Shown in pieces: positions 40,076 to 47,749 of a DNA stretch of 54,526 bases (within the stretch, counting starts at the first letter, position 1; each line of letters starts with the position of its first letter). The DNA is taken from the NCBI GenBank assembly GCA_009776955.1, contig WRMW01000012.1, positions 1-54,526 of the forward strand, read 5' to 3'. Source of the stretch: Clostridiales bacterium (lineage in GTDB: Bacteria > Bacillota > Clostridia > Peptostreptococcales > Anaerovoracaceae). The translations under genes were made by a program, and so were the position numbers. The notes under the pieces were generated by a model. That model was not told the origin of the DNA. It worked only from the letters and a program-made list of their open reading frames with translations, and did no database searches.

Positions 40076-43000
40076 TATGAGCCTCGCGTAGCTGCTGCTC
40101 GGTGACGTCGGAGGGGGCGCCGAGCATAAGGTTTTGCGCGTTGGAGTTCAGCGGGAACGCTATGGTCTCTCGGATGTTTTCCTCGCCTGCTATAAGCATG
40201 ATGATGCGGTCGACGCCTGGCGCCATGCCTGCATGCGGGGGGGCGCCGTAGCCGAAGGCGCTGTAGAGGGCGCCGAACTTGTCTTCCACGTCCTTTTCCG
40301 TATAACCCGCTATTTCAAAGGCTTTGACCATGATGTCGGGGCGATGGTTCCGCACGGCGCCCGACGAAAGCTCGACGCCGTTGCAGACGATGTCGTACTG
40401 CCATGCGAGGATGTCGAGCGGGTCCTTTGTGTTCAATGCTTCCATCTCGCCCTGGGGCATGGAGAAGGGGTTGTGCGTGAAGTCTATCTTGCCAGTCTCC
40501 TCGTCCGCTTCGTACATGGGGTAGTCGGTGATGAAGCAGAGGTCGAAACGTGAGGTGTCGATAAGGCCGAGGCGTTTTCCGAGCTCAGTGCGTATCTGGC
40601 CGGCGAAGCCGGCCGCTTTTTGGGCGGGCTCGTCGCTGATGAAATAGAGGACATCGGCGGGCTCAAGGGCGGCAAGGCTTCTAAGCGTTTCCTTTTGTGC
40701 GTCCGTCAGGAATTTGTCTATAGGGCCTTTATACGTGCCGTCATCCTGGACGCTGACGTAGCCGAGCCCTTTCATGCCTATTTCAAAGGCAAAGTTCTCC
40801 ATGCTTTTGAACCAGTTCTTGCTCTGGCCGGTTGCGTTCGGCACACGTATGGCGCGTACTGTCTTGTTTTTGAACGGCTCGAAGTCCACTTCCGCAAAAA
40901 ACGCTGATATATCAATGATTTCGAGCGGGTTTCTGAGGTCTGGCTTGTCGGTGCCGTATTTGAGCATGGTCTCGGCGTATGTGAGCCTTTTGTATGGCGG
41001 TTCCGATGTTTTTTTGTCTGAAAACCGCCTGAATGTCGATGTGAGCACACGCTCGGCTACCGCAAACACGTCCTCCTGCGTCGCGTAAGCCATCTCAAAG
41101 TCGAGTTGGTAGAACTCGCCGGGGGAGCGGTCGAGACGTGCGTCCTCGTCACGGAAGCACGGCGCGATCTGGAAGTAGCGGTCGAAGCCGGACACCATCA
41201 GCAATTGCTTGAACTGCTGAGGCGCCTGGGGCAGGGCGTAGAATTTTCCCTTGTGTTTTCGGCTCGGCACAAGATAGTCGCGCGCGCCCTCCGGGGACGA
41301 GTTCGCGAGTATGGGAGTCTGGATGTCAAGGAAGCCTAGCGCCTCCATTTCGTCCCTAAGATGCTTGATGATTTCCGCCCGTAGCACGATGATTTTTTTG
41401 AGCTCAGGATTGCGTAGATCGAGGTAGCGATATTTGAGCCTAAGCTCCTCACGCGTCTCTCTCGACTGGTCGATCTCGAAGGGCAATGCCTGTCGGCACG
41501 AGCCAAGAATTTCGATTTCCTCGGCACGCAATTCGACTTCGCCGGTCGCAATATTTGGGTTGAAAGTCTCTTCGGCTCGGGCGAGGACTTTGCCTTTTAT
41601 GGAGACTGAATATTCCTTTCCGAGGGACGATATCTGCTCGTCCGTACATGAGATTTGCGTGATGCCATATTGATCGCGGAGATCGACAAAAACTATGCCT
41701 CCGTGGTCGCGTATTCCCATGACCCAGCCAGCGATTTTTACGGTCTCGCCGATGTGGTTTTTGCGGAGCTCGCCACAGGTGAGGTCTCGGTAACGGGTCG
41801 ATGTCTTTAAGGGAGGGTGTGCGGGGGTAGTGTCGGGCCTGGTGTCAACCGTTTGGGTTGACGCTGTGGTGTCAATTGTTTTTGTTGACGCTGGCTTACT
41901 GTCAATGTTTTGGGTTGACGAGGTGTTGTCAATGTTTTTGCTTGACATTTTGGGCTCCTTTGCGGCTACGGGTATCCCTGCCGCTTCAAGCAGGGATTTC
42001 AGTGTCTTGTTTACGAGGGCTGGATCCGCTTTTCCGTTGAAATTACGCATGGTTTGGCCTACGAGGAAGCCAAACGCCTTGTCTTTTCCTGCCTTGAAAT
42101 CTGCCACGCTTTGCGGATTTTCCTCGATGATTTTTGCGGCGATTTCGGTGATTTTGCTTTCATCGCCTATTAACGATAAATCTTTTTCGGCGATGTAGGT
42201 TTCTGGGTCGGTGTCGTTTTTGTAAATCGCTTCGGTCGCTTCACGGCCCGCCGCACGGTTTATTTTTTTCTCATGAACCATGTGGATGACCGCCGCGAGT
42301 TTTTTTGCGTCGGTTTTTATGCGGTCTGCCTCGTCTCCGCTCTCGCGGACGAGACGCAAAATATCCCCTGTGACTATGTTGGCGGCTTCGGTCCACGCCT
42401 CCAAAAACGGCATGGCTTTTGGGTCGTTTTTGGGGTCGGTTTCGGGTGTGTTTTTGGCGGTGAGCACGGTGCCGATTTCTTCAAAAAGCTCGGCGATATT
42501 TTTCTCCGACGTAAGGACGGCGGTCGTTTTTTCGGACAGCGAATAGTCCCTTATATAGCGCTCGCGTTTTTCCGATGCGAGTTCTGGAATGGTTTTTTGT
42601 ATACGCGAAATCCACTCCTTGTCGACGTAAAGAGGGTCGAGATCTGGGTCGGGAAAATAGCGATAATCCTGTGCGTTTTCTTTTGTCCTCATGGAAAAAC
42701 TTTCGCCCAATGTGTCGTCCCAGCGACGGGTTTCTTGGACCAATTCTTGGTCGGTTTCCCCGCCTGCTTCGAGTATGGCGATATGCCTGTCGGCTTCGAA
42801 TTCTATGCAGCGGCGGATGGCTTTTATCGAGTTCATGTTTTTTGTTTCGGTGCGCGTGCCCAGGATTTCGCTGCCCGCTTCGCGTACCGAAATGTTGACA
42901 TCGACCCTGAGCGAGCCCTCCTGCATCTTGCAGTCGGAGACGCCTATGTAGACGAGGGTTTCGCGCAAAACCTCGATGTACGCCTCCACTTCGTCCGCGT

Positions 43001-43475
43001 TTCGCATATCGGGCTCCGACACGATCTCTATCAACGGGACGCCGCCACGGTTGCCGTCGACAAGGCTCACGCCCGCTTCGTGTACGAGCTTGCCTGCGTC
43101 TTCCTCTATATGTATCCTGTTTATGCGGATGTCTTTCTGCCCGCCCTCGGTTTCAATAACAATTTTGCCATTTTCGCAAATCGGGAAGAAGAATTGCGAT
43201 ATTTGATAGTTTTTCGTGATATCCGGGTAGAAATAGTTCTTTCTGTCGAAAACGCTGCGCTCATTTATGGTGCAGCCGAGCGCCAGGCCGGCTGCTATGG
43301 CTTTGTCTACGGCAGCTGTATTGAGTTCGGGCAAGGTGCCAGGCATTCCTAGGCAACCGGGACAGGTGTGGCTGTTCGGCTTACCGCCAAATTCTGTGCT
43401 GCAGCCGCAGAAAAGCTTGGTTTTCGTTGAAAGCTCAACGTGGACTTCGAGGCCTATCACTGTTTCCCAAGTCAT
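40062..43475 (-). CDS. gatB-aspS: GatB - aspartyl-tRNA synthetase fusion protein
   Basis: One uninterrupted frame of 1137 residues. Residues 1 to about 490 are a full GatB, the tRNA-binding/kinase subunit of the Asp/Glu-tRNA amidotransferase. It runs from WETVIGLEVHVELST through CPGCLGMPG, NYFYPDITKNYQISQF and GGVPLIEIVSEPDM, ending with the YqeY-like tail GKADPALVNKTLKSLL. About 500-550 is a Thr/Ser/Asp linker encoded by palindromic repeats. About 553-1137 is a full bacterial-type AspRS. It has an anticodon-binding OB fold (AGWVMGIRDHGGIVFVDLRDQYG), motif 2 region FRDEDARLDRSPGEFYQLDFEM, a GAD insertion and motif 3 GAPPHAGMAPGVDRI. gatA overlaps by 4 bases upstream. The fusion would tie charging to amidation. 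Confidence 0.92.
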   Translation of the reverse strand: MTWETVIGLEVHVELSTKTKLFCGCSTEFGGKPNSHTCPGCLGMPGTLPELNTAAVDKAIAAGLALGCTINERSVFDRKNYFYPDITKNYQISQFFFPICENGKIVIETEGGQKDIRINRIHIEEDAGKLVHEAGVSLVDGNRGGVPLIEIVSEPDMRNADEVEAYIEVLRETLVYIGVSDCKMQEGSLRVDVNISVREAGSEILGTRTETKNMNSIKAIRRCIEFEADRHIAILEAGGETDQELVQETRRWDDTLGESFSMRTKENAQDYRYFPDPDLDPLYVDKEWISRIQKTIPELASEKRERYIRDYSLSEKTTAVLTSEKNIAELFEEIGTVLTAKNTPETDPKNDPKAMPFLEAWTEAANIVTGDILRLVRESGDEADRIKTDAKKLAAVIHMVHEKKINRAAGREATEAIYKNDTDPETYIAEKDLSLIGDESKITEIAAKIIEENPQSVADFKAGKDKAFGFLVGQTMRNFNGKADPALVNKTLKSLLEAAGIPVAAKEPKMSSKNIDNTSSTQNIDSKPASTKTIDTTASTQTVDTRPDTTPAHPPLKTSTRYRDLTCGELRKNHIGETVKIAGWVMGIRDHGGIVFVDLRDQYGITQISCTDEQISSLGKEYSVSIKGKVLARAEETFNPNIATGEVELRAEEIEILGSCRQALPFEIDQSRETREELRLKYRYLDLRNPELKKIIVLRAEIIKHLRDEMEALGFLDIQTPILANSSPEGARDYLVPSRKHKGKFYALPQAPQQFKQLLMVSGFDRYFQIAPCFRDEDARLDRSPGEFYQLDFEMAYATQEDVFAVAERVLTSTFRRFSDKKTSEPPYKRLTYAETMLKYGTDKPDLRNPLEIIDISAFFAEVDFEPFKNKTVRAIRVPNATGQSKNWFKSMENFAFEIGMKGLGYVSVQDDGTYKGPIDKFLTDAQKETLRSLAALEPADVLYFISDEPAQKAAGFAGQIRTELGKRLGLIDTSRFDLCFITDYPMYEADEETGKIDFTHNPFSMPQGEMEALNTKDPLDILAWQYDIVCNGVELSSGAVRNHRPDIMVKAFEIAGYTEKDVEDKFGALYSAFGYGAPPHAGMAPGVDRIIMLIAGEENIRETIAFPLNSNAQNLMLGAPSDVTEQQLREAHIKIR
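41844..41946. repeat. four palindromic 19-bp repeats encoding the GatB-AspRS linker
   Basis: Four units of the form GTCAA(N)9TTGAC, such as GTCAACCGTTTGGGTTGAC at 41844-41862, begin at 41844, 41871, 41901 and 41928 (spacings 27, 30 and 27). Each can form a small hairpin. All spacings are multiples of 3, so the array stays in frame. It encodes repeated (T/N)IDTTASTQ-like residues. Confidence 0.85.
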
Positions 43476-44935
43476 TTGGCTGCCCCCCTTTCCATGGAAT
43501 CGGGTGAGGGTGGGCGTTTTTTGTGGAAATCGGTGGCCTCCTGATAACTGGCGAGGGTGTCAAGAATAAGACTTTCGCTGTATGGGCGGCCTATCAGCTG
43601 CATCCCTATGGGCATTCCGTCACCGTCAAAACCGCATGGGGCGGCGGCGGCGGGCAGGCCTGCGAGGTTTGCGGAGGCGGTGTATATGTCCCCGAGGTAC
43701 ATCTCGAGCGGGTCCTCTATATTTGCCCCTATTTCGTAGGCGGGGGTCGGGCTGACGGGGGTGAGTATAAGGTCGCAGGCTTTCAAGGCCTCGTCGTATG
43801 CCGCTTTTATCATTTCACGAGTCTGCACCGCTTTGCGGTACCATGTATCGTAGTTTTCGCTCAAAAGCACGAATGTTCCGAACAATATGCGTCTTTTTGC
43901 TTCGGCGCCAAAGCCCTCGGCGCGTGTTTTGCAGAAAACGTCGTTTATGGTGGGGGTTTCGAGGGCACGGTAGCCGTATTTGACGCCGTCGTAGCGAGCC
44001 ATGTTTGAGCTTGCCTCGGCACAGGCTATGATAAGGTAGGTCGGGACTGTGCATTCGAGCAGCGGGATGGTCGTTTCCACTATCTCTGCGCCTAGGGAGC
44101 GGAGGGTGTCGGCGGTTTTGAGGACTTGTGCCCGAACGGCGGGGGCGAGGCCTGGGAGGTCGTAATGGTTTGTGGGCATGGCGATTTTCAGGGGCGGGCG
44201 GGGAGCGTCGGTGGGCGGGTGCGGGGTGTCGACGGCGAGCGAAGCGAGTATGGACAGTATGGCGGCGCAGTCCGCGGCGTCACGAGCCATAGGCCCGATC
44301 TGGTCGAGTGACGAGGCGTAGGATATGAGCCCGTGGCGTGAAACGCTGCCGTAGGTGGGCTTGACGCCTGTAAGGTTGCAGAATCCGCATGGCTGGCGGA
44401 CGGAGCCGCCGGTGTCGGTGCCAAGGGCGTAGGGGGCGAGCCCCGCTGCGACTGCGGCGGCGGAGCCGCCGGACGAGCCGCCAGGAACACGGTTTTTGCC
44501 CCATGGGTTGCGGGTGGGGCCATAATACGACTTTTCGGTGGAGCTGCCCATGGCAAATTCGTCCATGTTCGTCTTGCCGATGATGACGGCGCCTGCCGCT
44601 TTCAGTTTTTCGACGGCGGCCGCATCGAATGGGGAACGGTAGCCGCCAAGCATTTTCGAGGCGGCGGTGGTGGTTCCCTCGGTGGAGCAGATATTGTCTT
44701 TGAGAGCCATGGGGACGCCTGCGAGCGGAGATAAGGACTCGCCCGCGTCGAGCCGTTTTTGGACGGCGGTGGCGGCGGCCATGGCGCTTTCTTCGAGGAT
44801 TTCGGTGTAGGCGTTGAGTGTGGCATTGTCGGCAGCGGACGCGTCAAGGAAAGCGCGAGCGACTTCCGGGGCGCTAAGCTGCTTCGCCTTTATGAGGCTA
44901 CCGAGTTCTAATGCCGTTAAGTGGTGTATGTTCAT
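43472..44935 (-). CDS. gatA: Asp-tRNA(Asn)/Glu-tRNA(Gln) amidotransferase subunit A
   Basis: Amidase subunit that releases ammonia from glutamine or asparagine. The 487-residue protein has the amidase-signature triad region: VPMALKDNICSTEGTTTAASKML (lysine), then GGSSGGSAAAVAAGLAPYALGTDTGGSVRQPCGFC with the serines. NLAGLPAAAAPCGF lies near the C-terminus. Length is normal. It follows gatC by 3 bases and overlaps gatB::aspS by 4 bases. Confidence 0.96.
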   Translation of the reverse strand: MNIHHLTALELGSLIKAKQLSAPEVARAFLDASAADNATLNAYTEILEESAMAAATAVQKRLDAGESLSPLAGVPMALKDNICSTEGTTTAASKMLGGYRSPFDAAAVEKLKAAGAVIIGKTNMDEFAMGSSTEKSYYGPTRNPWGKNRVPGGSSGGSAAAVAAGLAPYALGTDTGGSVRQPCGFCNLTGVKPTYGSVSRHGLISYASSLDQIGPMARDAADCAAILSILASLAVDTPHPPTDAPRPPLKIAMPTNHYDLPGLAPAVRAQVLKTADTLRSLGAEIVETTIPLLECTVPTYLIIACAEASSNMARYDGVKYGYRALETPTINDVFCKTRAEGFGAEAKRRILFGTFVLLSENYDTWYRKAVQTREMIKAAYDEALKACDLILTPVSPTPAYEIGANIEDPLEMYLGDIYTASANLAGLPAAAAPCGFDGDGMPIGMQLIGRPYSESLILDTLASYQEATDFHKKRPPSPDSMERGAAK

Positions 44936-44938
44936 GCG

Positions 44939-45229
44939 TCATTCCTCTACGGTGCGGGGGACGCGTATGTACGTACCCTTGACGTCGGGCGCTCCGGCAA
45001 GCAGAGCCTCGGCGTTTGGGGCGTTCGTCACGACATCGGGGCGGAGGGGGGCGGACAGATTCTGTGCGTCAGATGATTGAGCGGGGCTTCGCGTCGAATC
45101 GTCGCCGGTTATCACCGAGGCGTAAGCCGCTATCTGTTCGAGGTCGCGGGCGAGGGCCCCGGCATCGGGTCCGAGCCCGATCCTGGCCGCGTCCGCCAGC
45201 TTCGCCATCTGTGCGTCGTCTATCTTCAT
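44939..45229 (-). CDS. gatC: Asp/Glu-tRNA amidotransferase subunit C
   Basis: Small subunit that clamps GatA to GatB, 96 residues. It begins KIDDAQMAKLADAARIGL, the usual helical start, followed by a glutamate/aspartate-containing helix DLEQIAAYASVI. It ends with VKGTYIRVPRTVEE, a normal GatC C-terminus. A loop of about residues 43-55 (DDSTRSPAQSSDAQN) is longer than typical. It overlaps the trpS stop by 4 bases. Confidence 0.92.
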   Translation of the reverse strand: MKIDDAQMAKLADAARIGLGPDAGALARDLEQIAAYASVITGDDSTRSPAQSSDAQNLSAPLRPDVVTNAPNAEALLAGAPDVKGTYIRVPRTVEE

Positions 45230-46206
45230 CTTCCGAGCCCAAACCTTTCCCTCACACGCTTCATGGTGCGTTCCGCGATGGCGTTCGCCCGCTCCGCACC
45301 GTCCTCCAGAGCCGCCTTCAACTCGCCAGAATGCCGTATTTCCGCATATCTATCGCGTATCGGCGATAAAGCGTCCACCGCAACCTCCACCAAATCTTTT
45401 TTCAACGTGCCGTAGCCCTGCCCTGCGTATCCCTGCTCAAGACTCTCTATGCTCCGGCCTGAAAAAGCGCTGTATATGCTGAGCAGATTGCTTATGCCTG
45501 GCTTGTTTTCTATGTCGTAGCGTATCTCGCCGTCCGAGTCGGTGGTGGATCGCATTATGGCCTTTTTTATCTTGCCGTCATCGTCCAGAAGCGATATGCG
45601 GCTCATTTCGGACTCGGCGCTCTTGCTCATCTTTGCGGTCGGGTCATCGAGCGCCATCACTCGCGCGCCCTCTTTGAGAAACCGCCCCGCAGGAACCACG
45701 AAAGTGTCATCCCCGAGCCTATTGTTGATTCGGATGGCGATGTCACGGGTCAGCTCGATATGCTGTTTCTGGTCGTTGCCGACAGGCACTATGTCCGCGT
45801 CGTAGAGCAGGATGTCCGCCGCCATAAGCGCGGGGTAGACAAAGAGGCCTGTCGGCGTGGATTCGTCGCCTTTCGCCTTGTCCTTGAACTGGGTCATGCG
45901 GGAAAGCTCGCCAGTGTAGGACGAGCAGGTGAGTATCCACGAAAGCTCGGCGTGCCCAGGGACGTCGGACTGCACGAACACGATGGACTTCTTGAGGTCG
46001 ATGCCGACCGCCGAGTAGAGCGCCGCGACGTCTAAAATGTGGTTTTTTAGCTCTTTCGGCTCTTTTGGCAGAGTGATGGCGTGCAAATCGACTATGCAAT
46101 AGATGCAATCGCCCTCGTCCTGCAGCGCGACGAATTGCTTCAAGGCGCCTAAGTAATTGCCGATATGTATGTTGCCTGTGGGCTGTACGCCCGAAAATAC
46201 GCGCAT
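45226..46206 (-). CDS. trpS: tryptophanyl-tRNA synthetase
   Basis: Class I synthetase of 326 residues. It has the HIGH-type motif in SGVQPTGNIHIGNYLGAL, the KMSKS motif itself, and PVGNDQKQHIELTRDIA. Length is normal. It follows the sigma factor gene by 9 bases. No T-box leader is visible, which fits its internal position in an operon. Confidence 0.96.
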   Translation of the reverse strand: MRVFSGVQPTGNIHIGNYLGALKQFVALQDEGDCIYCIVDLHAITLPKEPKELKNHILDVAALYSAVGIDLKKSIVFVQSDVPGHAELSWILTCSSYTGELSRMTQFKDKAKGDESTPTGLFVYPALMAADILLYDADIVPVGNDQKQHIELTRDIAIRINNRLGDDTFVVPAGRFLKEGARVMALDDPTAKMSKSAESEMSRISLLDDDGKIKKAIMRSTTDSDGEIRYDIENKPGISNLLSIYSAFSGRSIESLEQGYAGQGYGTLKKDLVEVAVDALSPIRDRYAEIRHSGELKAALEDGAERANAIAERTMKRVRERFGLGR

Positions 46207-46215
46207 TTTGCCTCC

Positions 46216-46998
46216 TTACCTATTATACTCATTTCTAAACTTCTCTATCATCGCCTTTTCGATGCGGGACACTGTCATTTGGCTTATGCCAAGCGCTTCG
46301 GCCACCTCGCGCTGTGAAATTTCCTGCAAAAACCGTTTGCGTATTATTTCTTTTTCCGTCTGTGAAAGATCTTTTATCACACTCTCAAGAACTTCTTCGT
46401 CTTCAAAAGTCTCGTAGCCATACTCTTTGCTTCCAAGGAATTTTTCAAGCTGGGAAGGCTCGCCTTCCGTAATGCTCTCGATGTCATATTCGAGCGAGTA
46501 GGCCGAATAGGCCTGGCTGCTCTCAAGCGCCTCCAGGATTTCTTCTTCCGCGACCCCAATGCTCTCCGAAAGCTCACGCACCGTGGGCACACGCCCGTTT
46601 TCCTCAAGAAATTGTTCCCTGAACTCTATAATCTTCATGGAAATCTCTTTGAGCCGCCTCGGGACTTTCAGCGACCATCTCGTGTCCCTGAAATACTTTT
46701 TTATCTCACCTATTATCGTCGGCATCGCAAAGCTCGTAAACGCCGTGCCTTTTTCCACATCAAACCGCGTAACCGCCAAAACCAGCCCGTATGCGGCTAC
46801 TTGATATAGGTCTTCATAGTCTATGCCACGACCCACATATTTGCGGGACAGCACTTCCGCGAGGTAAAGATGCCTGTTGATTATTTCGTCGCGTATCTTA
46901 GGTGATTCTTTTTCCCGATATTTGCGGAAGAGCTCCTCCGTTGTAAGTTTTTCATACGACTGGGCCAATACAGGGTCCTCTGTTCCGTTAAAAACCAA
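46216..46998 (-). CDS. sigB: SigB/SigF-family RNA polymerase sigma factor
   Basis: Alternative sigma-70 family factor of 260 residues. Region 2 (about 35-105) reads HLYLAEVLSRKYVGRGIDYEDLYQVAAYGLVLAVTRFD then FTSFAMPTIIGEIKKYFRDTRWSLKVPRRLKE. Region 3 is NGRVPTVRELSESIGVAEEEI. Region 4 helix-turn-helix is ISQREVAEALGISQMTVSRIEKAM. Its genes rsbV and rsbW lie directly upstream, giving the partner-switch order. General stress SigB is the likelier role, because no sporulation genes are near. The same order occurs in spoIIA, so SigF is not excluded. Confidence 0.88.
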   Translation of the reverse strand: MVFNGTEDPVLAQSYEKLTTEELFRKYREKESPKIRDEIINRHLYLAEVLSRKYVGRGIDYEDLYQVAAYGLVLAVTRFDVEKGTAFTSFAMPTIIGEIKKYFRDTRWSLKVPRRLKEISMKIIEFREQFLEENGRVPTVRELSESIGVAEEEILEALESSQAYSAYSLEYDIESITEGEPSQLEKFLGSKEYGYETFEDEEVLESVIKDLSQTEKEIIRKRFLQEISQREVAEALGISQMTVSRIEKAMIEKFRNEYNR

Positions 46999-47001
46999 AA
47001 G

Positions 47002-47418
47002 CTATACCGCTATGCTTTGCAAATGCTTGGTCATGCGGATATTTGTGCCTGTACCGGGTTCGGACTGTATGTCCACCTCGTCCATCAACGCCCTGATGAT
47101 AAATATGCCGAGTCCCCCGACCTGCAATTCGCCGAGGACAGGCGTCACATATTCTTCGATTCCAAAGCCTGCCCCGTCATCCTTTACTGTTATCGTCAGC
47201 ACATTGCCTCCCACTTCAAGAACAACATCGTATACAAAGTTTGGATTTTCGTGGGCATGGCAAATGATGTTTGTGCATGCTTCTGATATGGCGACCTTTA
47301 TGTCTTCGACAGTGTCGATATCAAAGCCCGCATAGCTTGCCACGTGAGCAGTGGCAAGGCGGACTGTCCCTACATATTCCGCTTTTCCCGGCACATTGAT
47401 TTTTAATACTTCGGTCAT
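47002..47418 (-). CDS. rsbW: anti-sigma factor serine kinase (RsbW/SpoIIAB type)
   Basis: GHKL-fold kinase of 138 residues that holds the sigma factor and phosphorylates the STAS partner. It begins KINVPGKAEYVGTVRLATAHVASYAGFD. It has the N-box (KVAISEACTNIICHAH), G1 box VKDDGAGF and the G2 region GGLGIFIIRALMDEV. The frame opens at 47460, but the ATG at 47418 has GGAAAGGAAAG just upstream and removes an overlap with rsbV. It is followed 3 bases later by the sigma gene. Confidence 0.9.
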   Translation of the reverse strand: MTEVLKINVPGKAEYVGTVRLATAHVASYAGFDIDTVEDIKVAISEACTNIICHAHENPNFVYDVVLEVGGNVLTITVKDDGAGFGIEEYVTPVLGELQVGGLGIFIIRALMDEVDIQSEPGTGTNIRMTKHLQSIAV

Positions 47419-47437
47419 CTTTCTTTCCTTTCCGCAG

Positions 47438-47749
47438 CTACTGACAAAGAACTTTTTCAAGTCCTGAAATATTCAAAAGCTTTTTTATGTTAGGCCTAGG
47501 GTTGGCCACCTTGACCCAAAGGCCTTCTTTTTTGATGGCGCCATACGTGCCGATGATAACGCCAAGCCCTGTGCTGTCGATATAGCTGAGGCTTTCCGCG
47601 TCTATTTCGATGTTCTGCATTGCCTCGGCCAGTGAAGAGTCAAGCTGCTGCTTCAGCAAATGCGCGTTTGAGATATCGACTTCGCCAGACAGCTTGATTT
47701 CCCAGGCGCTCTTCTCCTTGTTGTTGTTTACGCCGATTGAAAATGCCAT
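47438..47749 (-). CDS. rsbV: anti-anti-sigma factor (STAS, RsbV type)
   Basis: 103-residue STAS protein with the phosphorylatable serine in LSYIDSTGLGVIIGTYG. The fold pattern is intact: EIKLSGEVDISNAHLL at the start and LNISGLEKVL at the end. Unphosphorylated RsbV binds RsbW and frees the sigma factor. Its ATG is directly after the gyrA stop, so the switch genes are cotranscribed with gyrase, an uncommon setting. Confidence 0.92.
   Translation of the reverse strand: MAFSIGVNNNKEKSAWEIKLSGEVDISNAHLLKQQLDSSLAEAMQNIEIDAESLSYIDSTGLGVIIGTYGAIKKEGLWVKVANPRPNIKKLLNISGLEKVLCQ

Noticed and set aside
41844..41946. Palindromes in the gatB-aspS linker considered as operator sites or a terminator between two genes
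   Set aside because: They are in an uninterrupted reading frame and no stop, ribosome site or start codon with a Shine-Dalgarno sequence lies between the two halves.
46216..47749. spoIIA sporulation operon
   Set aside because: Gene order alone would fit, but no sporulation gene is nearby and the neighbours are gyrase and tRNA genes. SigB-type is the more cautious name; not fully excluded.
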